Source: Aquabacter sp. (lineage in GTDB: Bacteria > Pseudomonadota > Alphaproteobacteria > Rhizobiales > Xanthobacteraceae). Taken from it: a stretch of DNA of 7,331 nt. A program made the position numbers and the translations under genes. Shown in pieces: positions 1 through 6,317 of the stretch. The stretch lies in the NCBI GenBank assembly GCA_030147645.1, contig JASBUY010000036.1, forward strand, positions 1 through 7,331, given 5' to 3'. The notes beneath the pieces were generated by a model that worked only from the letters and a program-made list of their open reading frames with translations, was not told the origin of the DNA and searched no databases. Within the stretch, counting starts at the first letter, position 1; each line of letters begins with the position of its first letter.

Positions 1-1116
1 GTGGATAGCTTCTTCCCGTACCAGATGCTGTGGTTCCTGGTGTCGAGCCCGGCCCAGTACGAGAAGCTCGGCAAGGACTGGGACAAGTTCGCCCAGAACC
101 CCTCCGGCACCGGCCCCTTCAAGCAGGACAAGCTGGTGCCCCGCGAGCGGCTGGAGCTGGTGAAGAACCCGGACTACTGGGACAAGTCCCGCCTGCCCAA
201 GACCGACCGGATGATCCTCATCCCCATGCCGGAGGCGCTGACCCGCACCAATGCGCTGCTCGCCGGACAGGTGGACCTGATCGAGACCCCCGCGCCGGAC
301 GCGTTGCCGCAACTGAAGGCGGCGGGGGTGAAGATCGTCGAGAATGTCACGCCGCATGTGTGGAACTACCATCTCTCGGTGCTTCCGGACTCGCCCTGGC
401 AGGACCCGAAATTGCGTAAAGCCTTGAATCTGGCCGTGGATCGCGAGGGGATCGTGGCGCTCATGAACGGCCTCGCCAAGCCCGCCAAGGGCCAGGTGGA
501 CCCGCAGAGCCCGTGGTTCGGCAAGCCCACCTTCGATCTGAAATACGACCCGCAAACCGCCGCGAAACTCGTGAAAGAGGCCGGCTATTCCAAGGAAAAG
601 CCGGTTAAGGCGACCTTCATCATCGCCCAGGGCGGCACCGGGCAGATGCTGTCCCTGCCCATGAACGAGTTCATCCAGGCCTCCTTCAAGGAGATCGGGG
701 TGGATGTGGACTTCAAGGTGGTGGAGCTGGAAACCCTCTACACCCATTGGCGCAAGGGCGCGAAAGACCCCATAAATGCCGGTATCACGGCCAATAATAT
801 CGCTTACGTGACGTCTGATCCGCTTTACGCACTCATTCGATTCTTCGATTCCCGGCAAGTGGCGCCGGTGGGCGTGAACTGGGGCTATTATTCCAATCCC
901 AAGGTGGATGCCCTCATCGACGAGGCGAAGAAGACCTTCGACGTGACGAAGCAGAACGAGCTGCTCGCCCAGGTCCACCAGACCGTGGTGGACGACGCGG
1001 TCCTGGTATGGGTGGTGCATGACACCAATCCCCATGCCCTGTCCGCAAAGGTGAAGGACTTCACCCAGGCCCAGCACTGGTTCCAGGACCTGACCACCAT
1101 CGGCATGGCCCAGTAA
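1..1116 (+). CDS. ABC transporter substrate-binding protein, family 5 (5'-truncated by window edge)
   Basis: This is the last 371 residues of an extracytoplasmic solute-binding protein of the SBP_bac_5 family (DppA/OppA/NikA type), which captures a peptide, nickel chelate, opine or similar ligand in the periplasm and delivers it to an ABC permease. Seen here: the family's GTGPF box (residues 36-40), then a basic stretch ending in KNPDYW (55-60), an 'RTNALLAGQVDLIE' segment (82-95) and 'LRKALNLAVDREGIV' (138-152), in the expected order. Family members are usually about 500-550 residues with a signal peptide. Neither a signal peptide nor the N-terminal lobe start is present, so the GTG at base 1 is almost certainly an internal valine and the gene begins outside the window. 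The ligand cannot be deduced. No permease or ATPase gene follows: a strong terminator lies directly downstream, so any partner genes must be upstream or elsewhere. Codon use in residues 258-291 is more AT-rich than in the rest of the gene. Confidence 0.93.
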   Translation: MDSFFPYQMLWFLVSSPAQYEKLGKDWDKFAQNPSGTGPFKQDKLVPRERLELVKNPDYWDKSRLPKTDRMILIPMPEALTRTNALLAGQVDLIETPAPDALPQLKAAGVKIVENVTPHVWNYHLSVLPDSPWQDPKLRKALNLAVDREGIVALMNGLAKPAKGQVDPQSPWFGKPTFDLKYDPQTAAKLVKEAGYSKEKPVKATFIIAQGGTGQMLSLPMNEFIQASFKEIGVDVDFKVVELETLYTHWRKGAKDPINAGITANNIAYVTSDPLYALIRFFDSRQVAPVGVNWGYYSNPKVDALIDEAKKTFDVTKQNELLAQVHQTVVDDAVLVWVVHDTNPHALSAKVKDFTQAQHWFQDLTTIGMAQ

Positions 1117-1135
1117 GGCCCGCCAGCGACCCCGG

Positions 1136-1173
1136 CCAGGGCGGGTCGGACCCGCCCTGGATCCGAGTTTTTT
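1136..1173 (+). terminator. Intrinsic terminator after the solute-binding protein gene
   Basis: A perfect 11-bp GC-rich stem (1136-1146 with 1150-1160) closes a 3-nt loop (CGG). Six T residues at 1168-1173 follow after a 7-nt gap. It starts 19 bases after the TAA stop of the transporter gene. The gap between stem and T run is a little longer than ideal, but stem strength and placement support Rho-independent termination. The T run overlaps the possible -35 box of the rpsO promoter, so the transporter and rpsO transcription units abut tightly. Confidence 0.8.
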
Positions 1174-1202
1174 GTGGCTGCTGCCCGGTTTTTATGTATA
1201 GT
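1172..1202 (+). promoter_or_regulatory. Candidate promoter for rpsO-pnp
   Basis: This is a locally AT-rich patch in otherwise GC-rich DNA, lying between the transporter terminator and the rpsO leader. A TTGTGG (1172-1177) resembles a housekeeping -35 box. Two possible -10 boxes are visible: TATGTA (1193-1198, spacing 15) and TATAGT (1197-1202, spacing 19). Neither spacing is the optimal 17, so the exact boxes are uncertain. A promoter somewhere here is expected because the terminator just upstream isolates rpsO from the transporter gene. Confidence 0.45.
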
Positions 1203-1207
1203 GCGCC

Positions 1208-1320
1208 GCGCGTGGCCTCATGGCCGCGCGCAAGCATCCGTTTGCCTTGACCGCGCTGGACGACATCCCGGCCCGGCCACCGAACGGAACGGCGAGGCCT
1301 CAGCCTTTGGCGGCTTCGCC
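1208..1320 (+). promoter_or_regulatory. Structured rpsO leader, candidate S15 autoregulatory element
   Basis: The leader between the candidate promoter and the rpsO start is about 150 nt and can form two hairpins. The first is a 10-bp stem, 1208-1217 with 1222-1231, with one U·G pair and a TCAT loop. The second is an 8-bp stem, 1291-1298 with 1313-1320, enclosing a small GCC/GGC helix (1303-1305 with 1309-1311). It ends 15 bases before the ribosome binding site. In the second stem a G·U pair (1296·1315) sits next to a G-C pair (1297-1314), the kind of G·U/G-C element S15 recognises in 16S rRNA and in known mRNA targets. Autoregulation of rpsO by S15 through leader structure is established in several phyla, including Alphaproteobacteria. 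That this leader works that way is inference from hand folding. Confidence 0.4.
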
Positions 1321-1349
1321 TCATCTTCTCTCACCAAAAGGATATCCCG

Positions 1350-1619
1350 ATGTCGATCACGGCCGAGCGCAAGCAGGCGCTCATCACGGAATATGGTGCC
1401 AAGTCGGGCGATACGGGTTCGCCCGAGGTCCAGGTGGCGATCCTCTCGGAGCGCATCTCCAACCTGACCGAGCACTTCAAGTCCCATAACAAGGACAATC
1501 ATTCCCGTCGCGGCCTGCTGAAGCTGGTGTCCCAGCGCCGCAGCCTCCTCGACTATCTGAAGCGCAAGGACGAAGGCCGCTACAAGTCGCTGATCGAGCG
1601 CCTGGGCCTGCGTCGCTGA
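1350..1619 (+). CDS. rpsO: 30S ribosomal protein S15
   Basis: This is a complete 89-residue S15, the usual family length. S15 is a primary-binding protein of the 30S platform: it binds the three-way junction of helices 20-22 of 16S rRNA and nucleates S6/S18 assembly. The family signature is intact from L39 to D74, and the residues known to contact rRNA are present: T22, G23 and Q28 for the junction, and H42, D49 and S52 for the G·U/G-C motif. The ATG is supported by a good Shine-Dalgarno, AAGGA at 1338-1342, seven bases upstream. It is followed at 230 bp by pnp on the same strand, the classic rpsO-pnp order. No intrinsic terminator with a T run lies between them, so readthrough into pnp is likely. 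Identification is secure. Confidence 0.99.
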   Translation: MSITAERKQALITEYGAKSGDTGSPEVQVAILSERISNLTEHFKSHNKDNHSRRGLLKLVSQRRSLLDYLKRKDEGRYKSLIERLGLRR

Positions 1620-1679
1620 GCGCGGCATTTCGGGCGTGCCGAAGGTCGGCGCGCCTCCATTGATCCTTTCGAGGACCGA

Positions 1680-1704
1680 CGCGGCGGGCATGGGGCTCGC
1701 CGCG
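1680..1704 (+). other. Hairpin in the rpsO-pnp intergenic region
   Basis: A 10-bp stem (1680-1689 with 1695-1704, one G·U pair, 5-nt loop) lies 61 bases after the rpsO stop. There is no T run behind it, so it is not a standard intrinsic terminator. It could protect the rpsO 3' end from exonucleases or act as a processing site between the two genes, as structured RNA does in the E. coli rpsO-pnp transcript. That role is inference. The rest of the 1620-1849 gap carries the pnp leader, with no open frame I would call. Confidence 0.35.
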
Positions 1705-1738
1705 GGTACGCGAAGTCAAGGGAAGTCATGGCAGGATC

Positions 1739-1804
1739 GCCGGACGCAACCGTCGTACGCAGTCTCCCCACGGGGACGGCGGACGGGCGGCGCGTCCGGC
1801 CGTC
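1739..1804 (+). promoter_or_regulatory. pnp leader with two mutually exclusive helices
   Basis: Two strong alternative foldings share the same bases. Fold A pairs 1739-1747 (GCCGGACGC) with 1792-1800 as a perfect 9-bp stem. It encloses a possible CCGTC/GACGG helix (1750-1754 with 1782-1786) and a small TCCC/GGGA hairpin (1765-1768 with 1773-1776). Fold B pairs 1775-1784 with 1794-1804 as ten base pairs with one bulged G at 1798. Both need 1794-1800, so they cannot coexist. In E. coli the pnp leader forms a long stem cut by RNase III, after which PNPase degrades the short duplex strand and lowers its own translation. Fold A would be a comparable substrate. No promoter boxes for an internal pnp promoter could be identified. 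Confidence 0.4.
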
Positions 1805-1819
1805 TTGCTCATGGCTCCC

Positions 1820-1838
1820 CTCTTCGCTGAATGAAGAG
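1820..1838 (+). promoter_or_regulatory. Small hairpin over the pnp ribosome binding region
   Basis: CTCTTC (1820-1825) pairs with GAAGAG (1833-1838) around a 7-nt loop. The 3' arm contains the purine-rich stretch that is the only visible Shine-Dalgarno candidate for pnp (GAAGAGAGA, 1833-1841, with the ATG at 1850). Folding would therefore hide the ribosome site. The Shine-Dalgarno is weak by itself, so modest translational control is plausible. This is hand folding only. Confidence 0.3.
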
Positions 1839-1849
1839 AGACAACTTCC

Positions 1850-4009
1850 ATGTTCGATATCCATCGCGAGGAACTGGACTGGGGTGGACGCACGCTGATC
1901 CTGGAGACGGGCAAGATGGCCCGTCAGGCGGATGGCTCGGTGCTTGCCACCTATGGCGACAGCACCGTGCTCGCCACCGTCGTCTCGGCCCGTGAGCCGA
2001 AGCCCGGCCAGGATTTCTTCCCCCTGACCGTGAACTACCAGGAAAAGACCTACGCGGCGGGCCGCATTCCCGGCGGCTATTTCAAGCGCGAGGGCCGTCC
2101 CTCCGAGAAGGAGACCCTGGTCTCCCGCCTCATCGACCGTCCCATCCGCCCCCTGTTCCCGGACGGCTACAAGAACGACACCCAGGTGGTGGTGACCGTC
2201 CTGTCGCACGATCTGGAAAATGATCCCGACGTCCTCGCCCTGGTGGCGGCCTCCGCCGCTCTCACCCTCTCGGGCGTGCCCTTCATGGGCCCCGTGGGTG
2301 CGGCGCGCGTCGGCTTCATCGGCGACGAATATGTGCTGAACCCCACCGTTGACGAGGTGAAGGAAAGCGCGCTCGATCTGGTCGTGGCCGGCACGGGCGA
2401 TGCGGTCCTGATTGTGGAATCCGAAGACCAGGAACTGCACGAGGAGATCATGCTCGGCGCGGTCATGTTCGGCCACCGCCACTTCCAGCCGGTGATCGAG
2501 GCCATCATCCGCCTCGCCGAGAAGGCCGCCAAGGAGCCGCGCGCCTTCGATCCGCCGGACCATGCCGAGCTTGAGGCCAAGATCCGCGAGATCGCCGAGG
2601 CGGACCTGCGCGCCGCTTACAAGATCCAGCAGAAGCAGGCCCGCTACGAGGCGGTTGGCGCCGCCAAGTCCAAGGTGAAGAAGTATTTCGAAGGCCTCGC
2701 GGTGGAAGGCCAGGTGGCCCCGCCCGCGCAGGTGGTCTCGGAAGTGCTGAAGGGCCTTGAGGCGAAGATCGTCCGCTGGGCGATCCTCGATGAGGGCGTG
2801 CGCATCGACGGCCGCGACGTGAAGACGGTGCGCCCCATCGTCTCGGAAGTGGGCATCCTGCCCCGCGCCCACGGCTCCGCCTTGTTCACCCGCGGCGAGA
2901 CGCAGGCCCTCGTGGTCGCCACCCTCGGCACCGGCGAGGACGAGCAGTTCATCGACAGCCTGGAAGGCACCTACAAGGAGCACTTCCTGCTGCACTACAA
3001 CTTCCCGCCCTTCTCCGTGGGCGAGACCGGCCGCATGGGTTCGCCCGGCCGCCGCGAGATCGGCCATGGCAAGCTGGCGTGGCGCGCCATCCACCCCATG
3101 CTGCCGGCCAAGCATGAATTCCCCTACACGCTGCGTGTCGTGTCGGAGATCCTGGAGTCCAACGGCTCCTCCTCCATGGCCACCGTCTGCGGCACCTCGC
3201 TGGCGCTGATGGATGCGGGCGTGCCGCTGCGTCGTCCGGTGGCGGGCATCGCCATGGGCCTGATCCTGGAAGGCGAGAAATTCGCCGTGCTCTCCGACAT
3301 TCTCGGCGACGAGGATCATCTCGGCGACATGGACTTCAAGGTGGCCGGCACGGAGCAGGGCGTGACCTCGCTCCAGATGGACATCAAGATCGCCGGCATC
3401 ACCGAGGAAATCATGCAGGTCGCCCTCGCCCAGGCGAAGGACGGCCGCGCGCACATTCTCGGTGAAATGGCGAAGGCCCTGACCTCCGCCCGCGCCGAGC
3501 TGGGCGAGCATGCCCCGCGCATCGAGGTCATGAAGATCCCGGTGGACAAGATCCGCGAAGTGATCGGCTCCGGCGGCAAGGTGATCCGCGAGATCGTCGA
3601 GAAGACCGGCGCCAAGATCAACATCGAGGACGACGGCACCATCAAGATCGCGTCCGCCAGCGGCGACGCCATCAAGGCCGCCATCAACTGGATCAAGTCC
3701 ATCGCCTCCGAGCCGGAAGTGGGCCAGATCTATGAGGGCACGGTCGTGAAGGTCGTCGATTTCGGCGCCTTCGTGAACTTCTTCGGCTCCAAGGACGGTC
3801 TCGTCCACATCTCCCAGCTCGCCAAGGAGCGCGTCGCGAAGTCGTCGGACGTGGTCAAGGAAGGCGACAAGGTGAAGGTGAAGCTCATGGGCTTCGACGA
3901 GCGCGGCAAGACCCGCCTGTCCATGAAGGTGGTCGATCAGGCCACCGGCGAAGACCTGGAAGGCAAGGACAAGGCCGAGAAGAGCGACGAGGCCGGCGCC
4001 GCCGAGTGA
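1850..4009 (+). CDS. pnp: Polyribonucleotide nucleotidyltransferase (polynucleotide phosphorylase)
   Basis: This is a complete 719-residue PNPase, close to the E. coli length of 711. It degrades RNA 3' to 5' by phosphorolysis, releasing nucleoside diphosphates, and can add tails in reverse. It acts as a trimer, often in an RNA degradosome. Domains in order: first RNase PH core (about 10-145, with 'GYFKREGRPSE' and 'RLIDRPIRPLFPDGY' at 93-107), helical linker (about 240-310), second RNase PH core (about 320-545), KH domain (about 555-615, GSGG loop at 573-576) and S1 domain (about 623-693, 'VDFGAFVNF' at 636-644). The catalytic aspartates matching E. coli D486 and D492 are D487 and D493 in 'LGDEDHLGDMDF', so the enzyme should be active. 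The C-terminal tail (695-719) is acidic and lysine-rich and probably disordered. The ATG is chosen because the N-terminal sequence matches the family and the purine-rich site at 1833-1841 precedes it. Likely cotranscribed with rpsO. Confidence 0.99.
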   Translation: MFDIHREELDWGGRTLILETGKMARQADGSVLATYGDSTVLATVVSAREPKPGQDFFPLTVNYQEKTYAAGRIPGGYFKREGRPSEKETLVSRLIDRPIRPLFPDGYKNDTQVVVTVLSHDLENDPDVLALVAASAALTLSGVPFMGPVGAARVGFIGDEYVLNPTVDEVKESALDLVVAGTGDAVLIVESEDQELHEEIMLGAVMFGHRHFQPVIEAIIRLAEKAAKEPRAFDPPDHAELEAKIREIAEADLRAAYKIQQKQARYEAVGAAKSKVKKYFEGLAVEGQVAPPAQVVSEVLKGLEAKIVRWAILDEGVRIDGRDVKTVRPIVSEVGILPRAHGSALFTRGETQALVVATLGTGEDEQFIDSLEGTYKEHFLLHYNFPPFSVGETGRMGSPGRREIGHGKLAWRAIHPMLPAKHEFPYTLRVVSEILESNGSSSMATVCGTSLALMDAGVPLRRPVAGIAMGLILEGEKFAVLSDILGDEDHLGDMDFKVAGTEQGVTSLQMDIKIAGITEEIMQVALAQAKDGRAHILGEMAKALTSARAELGEHAPRIEVMKIPVDKIREVIGSGGKVIREIVEKTGAKINIEDDGTIKIASASGDAIKAAINWIKSIASEPEVGQIYEGTVVKVVDFGAFVNFFGSKDGLVHISQLAKERVAKSSDVVKEGDKVKVKLMGFDERGKTRLSMKVVDQATGEDLEGKDKAEKSDEAGAAE

Positions 4010-4021
4010 GGCGCGCGGGTC

Positions 4022-4049
4022 CCATTCACGCCGTTCGCGGCGTGAATGG
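4022..4049 (+). other. 12-bp TTCG hairpin just after pnp
   Basis: A perfect 12-bp inverted repeat (4022-4033 with 4038-4049) closes a TTCG tetraloop, starting 13 bases after the pnp stop. The loop is closed by G-C rather than the extra-stable C-G orientation. No T run follows, so it is more likely an mRNA 3'-end stabiliser or pause hairpin than a stand-alone intrinsic terminator. A canonical terminator lies about 80 bases further on. Confidence 0.6.
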
Positions 4050-4070
4050 CTCTGCCCGTTCGAGCTTGAT

Positions 4071-4099
4071 CCGATCAGGTTGGATCGCAATCAGATCGG
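4071..4099 (+). repeat. GATC-rich imperfect palindrome, candidate dispersed intergenic repeat
   Basis: CCGATC (4071-4076) pairs with GATCGG (4094-4099). Inside, after one A·A mismatch, GGTTG (4078-4082) pairs with CAATC (4088-4092, one G·U), leaving the loop GATCG. The hairpin has 11 base pairs in 29 bases. Together with the GATC at 4068, four GATC tetramers occur within 30 bases, at 4068, 4073, 4083 and 4094. Only one copy is in this window, so its repeat status is inference from its palindromic form and position between convergent genes. Confidence 0.4.
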
Positions 4100-4131
4100 T
4101 AAAACGTTCTCTGAAGGGCACATCTGACATG

Positions 4132-4164
4132 AGAAAGGGCGCCGCGAGGGCGCCCTTTCTTTTT
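4132..4164 (+). terminator. Intrinsic terminator of rpsO-pnp
   Basis: A perfect 12-bp stem (4132-4143 with 4149-4160) with a 5-nt loop (GCGAG) is followed at once by T residues (4160-4164). This is the clearest Rho-independent terminator in the window. It lies 27 bases beyond the stop of the convergent chemoreceptor gene. Read on the minus strand the same stem ends in CCCTTTCT with no longer U tail, so it may also end the chemoreceptor transcript, less efficiently. Confidence 0.9.
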
Positions 4165-4187
4165 GTGCGTAGGGCGATGCGGGCGGA

Positions 4188-6212
4188 TCAGGCCGCGCGC
4201 ACCGTCTCCACGAAGCTCTGGACCTGGGTGCGCAGCGACACCGCCTGGCGCGACAGGTCGGTGGCGGAGGACAGCACCTGCTGGGCCGCCGAAGCGGAGG
4301 CCTGGGCCGCCCGCTCCACCGAGCTGATGCTGCTGGTCACCTCGTTCGTGCCGGTGGCCGCCTGCTGGATGCTGCGCGCGACCTCGGAGGTGGTGGCGTT
4401 CTGCTCTTCCATGGCCGCCGCGATGGCGGTCGCCCCGGCGCGCAATTCGCTGATGGTGCGGCTGAAGCTGGAAATGGACGACACCACGTCCCCGGTGGAG
4501 TCCTGAATGCCGGAGATGCGGCCGGAAATGTCCGCCGTGGCCTTGGCGGTTTGTCCGGCCAGCGCCTTCACTTCCTGCGCGACGACCGCAAAGCCACGCC
4601 CGGCCTCGCCCGCCCGGGCGGATTCGATGGTGGCGTTGAGGGCGAGCAGGTTGGTCTGCCCGGCAATGGTGTCGATCAGGCTGATGATGGTGCCGATCTG
4701 GTCCGCGGAGACGCGCAGTTCGCTCATCTGGCTGTTGGTGTTGTCCACCTCGCTCACGGCCTGCTCGGTCATCTGCGAGGAATGCTGGAGGCGGTCGCCG
4801 ATCTCGCGGGCGGAGGCCGACAATTCCTCGATGGCCGCAGCCACCGCCTGGACATTGGAGGTGGCGAGCTGAGCCGCCTGCGCCACGGCCGCCGCCTGGG
4901 CGGTGGTCTCCTCGGCGGTGGCGTTCAGCGTTTCGGAGGCGGCCTGGAGTTCGTTGGCGGCCGAGGCCACCATGTCCACCACCGCGCCGACGGCGCTCTC
5001 GAACTCGTCGGCGAGGGTGTTCATCTCCTCCTTGCGGCGCTCGGCGGCGGCGCGCTCCTCGGCCAGACGCTCCTCGCGCTGGCGCTCGGATTCCACGAGG
5101 CTGTCGCGGAAGAAGGCGAGCGCGCGGGCCTGGTCGCCGATTTCGTCCTTGCGCGTTGCAAAGGGGATTTCCGCATCCAGGTCCCCGTTGGAGACATGCT
5201 CCATGGCATCGGTGACGCGGCGCACCGGACGGGCGATGCCCATCACGGAATAGACGGCCGAGGCGATGGCCGCGGCGATGGCCACCAGGGAGAAAATCAG
5301 GATCTGCAACATGCCGTCATGCAACGCCGCATCCGACCGATCATCCGCCTCCTTGGCCTGGGTGGTGGTGGCGGCGATGACTTCCGTCAGCAACTTCGCC
5401 GCCGCTGTGGTGGCGGGCGTGGCGCGCTCCTCGACGATCTTCTTGCGCTTCTGCGCTTCAGCCAGTCCGTCCTGAACGGACTGCACATAGGCCTTGAAGG
5501 CGTTCTGGGACGCCGCCACCGCCTTTGCGATGTCCGGGGAGCTGCCGAGCTGGTCCTGCACGGTCTTCAGGGCCTTCAGCGCCCGGTCCTGCATGGCATT
5601 GATGAGGATGAGCTGCTTGCGATCCTCTTCCAGAATGAAGGTGGCGGCGGAGAGGCTGATATTATCCAGCATCTGTTCCAGCGGCGTCACCAATTGCAAT
5701 GTATCGGGCTGATCGAGCGGCGCGATCAGCTTGGTCAGCGTCGAGAAGCTGGTGCGCGCCTGGATGTTCAGGGCCGGGCGGCTGTCCACGAAGTTCAGCT
5801 GCGCCTGCTGTGAGCCCTGGATGTCGGTGGCGGCGGCGCCGATGTCGGTCAGCTGGGTCTTGAGCTTGCGGAAGACCTCACGGTCGGGATCGTGGGTTTC
5901 CAGCTCCATGAGCTGGTCCAGAGAGGCCTGCGCCGCCTTCACATCGGCCTGGACCTTGCGCAGCAGGTCGTCATTCTCAAGATTCGCAAAAGACAGTCGC
6001 ATCTCGGTCATGCCGAGACGCACACGGCCGAGCAGCAGGCCAACTTGCTCCGTCTTCTGGAGGATCTGAGCCTGAAGCTCGGTCTCCGCGTTGGCGGCCT
6101 CGATCTGAGAGAGGGCGGATTGCCGGCTGAAAATCACGCCGGCAGAAAGAAGGATCAAAATACCGGATGCGATGCCCAGTTTGGCACCGATCCCAAGTCG
6201 AAGGGCGCTCAC
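4188..6212 (-). CDS. Methyl-accepting chemotaxis protein (transmembrane chemoreceptor)
   Basis: This is a 674-residue chemoreceptor that senses a ligand outside the inner membrane and controls CheA autophosphorylation through CheW. Layout from the GTG start: TM1 about 11-29; a roughly 270-residue, largely helical periplasmic region (about 30-300); TM2 about 302-324; HAMP about 325-378; a charged R/E-rich coiled linker about 379-400; and a long coiled-coil signalling domain to the end. The signalling tip 'TNLLALNATIESARAGEAG' is intact at 520-538. The C-terminus (FVETVRAA) lacks an NWETF-type CheR/CheB docking pentapeptide. The sensor size and helical character fit a helical bimodular (HBM) type double bundle, but I see no ligand motif. 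The GTG at 6210-6212 is preferred over the upstream TTG at 6237-6239 because GGAGG (6220-6224) sits seven bases before it. No other che gene is in the window, so it works with a pathway encoded elsewhere. Convergent with pnp. Confidence 0.95.
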   Translation of the reverse strand: MSALRLGIGAKLGIASGILILLSAGVIFSRQSALSQIEAANAETELQAQILQKTEQVGLLLGRVRLGMTEMRLSFANLENDDLLRKVQADVKAAQASLDQLMELETHDPDREVFRKLKTQLTDIGAAATDIQGSQQAQLNFVDSRPALNIQARTSFSTLTKLIAPLDQPDTLQLVTPLEQMLDNISLSAATFILEEDRKQLILINAMQDRALKALKTVQDQLGSSPDIAKAVAASQNAFKAYVQSVQDGLAEAQKRKKIVEERATPATTAAAKLLTEVIAATTTQAKEADDRSDAALHDGMLQILIFSLVAIAAAIASAVYSVMGIARPVRRVTDAMEHVSNGDLDAEIPFATRKDEIGDQARALAFFRDSLVESERQREERLAEERAAAERRKEEMNTLADEFESAVGAVVDMVASAANELQAASETLNATAEETTAQAAAVAQAAQLATSNVQAVAAAIEELSASAREIGDRLQHSSQMTEQAVSEVDNTNSQMSELRVSADQIGTIISLIDTIAGQTNLLALNATIESARAGEAGRGFAVVAQEVKALAGQTAKATADISGRISGIQDSTGDVVSSISSFSRTISELRAGATAIAAAMEEQNATTSEVARSIQQAATGTNEVTSSISSVERAAQASASAAQQVLSSATDLSRQAVSLRTQVQSFVETVRAA

Positions 6213-6217
6213 GGCTT

Positions 6218-6225
6218 CACCTCCC
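6218..6225 (-). promoter_or_regulatory. Ribosome binding site deciding the chemoreceptor start
   Basis: On the minus strand GGGAGGTG precedes the GTG codon, with seven bases between GGAGG and the start. The TTG further upstream has no comparable site, and starting there would put this sequence inside the gene. In the rest of the 6213-6317 gap I found no convincing promoter boxes or terminator, although a 105-bp gap leaves room for a promoter. Confidence 0.75.
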
Positions 6226-6317
6226 GATGGCCGAAACAACCGGGGCAGGTGACGGGAATAGGCTTGTGCGAGACTTGCGCGGCCTCAGACTTTGGCAGTA
6301 GCGCGCGCGTCGCTGGG

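Noticed and set aside
1648..1655. GGCGCGCC palindrome after rpsO
   Set aside because: An 8-bp palindrome of only G and C is expected by chance in this composition; no flanking structure gives it meaning.
1218..1691. 157-codon minus-strand frame over rpsO and its leader
   Set aside because: It overlaps the certain rpsO gene, lacks a convincing start site and resembles no known family.
1712..1728. Direct repeat GAAGTCA at 1712-1718 and 1722-1728, ten bases apart
   Set aside because: A 7-mer pair one helical turn apart could be an operator, but two short copies alone are too weak to call.
1580..4090. 836-codon open frame on the minus strand opposite pnp
   Set aside because: It is a shadow of pnp in GC-rich DNA. 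Its translation is H, D, L, G and A-rich with no recognisable domain or membrane pattern, it overlaps rpsO's end, and pnp is unmistakable on the other strand.
4129..4177. Short open frame beginning with ATGAGAAAGGG over the pnp terminator
   Set aside because: It has no ribosome site, and its sequence is fully explained by the terminator stem and the end of the chemoreceptor gene.
4551..5813. 420-codon open frame on the plus strand opposite the chemoreceptor
   Set aside because: Low-complexity G, H, R and L-rich translation, mirroring the repetitive coiled-coil codons of the receptor. No ribosome site or family resemblance.
6213..6239. TTG start nine codons upstream for the chemoreceptor
   Set aside because: The strong Shine-Dalgarno GGGAGG falls inside this extension and is ideally spaced for the GTG at 6210-6212.
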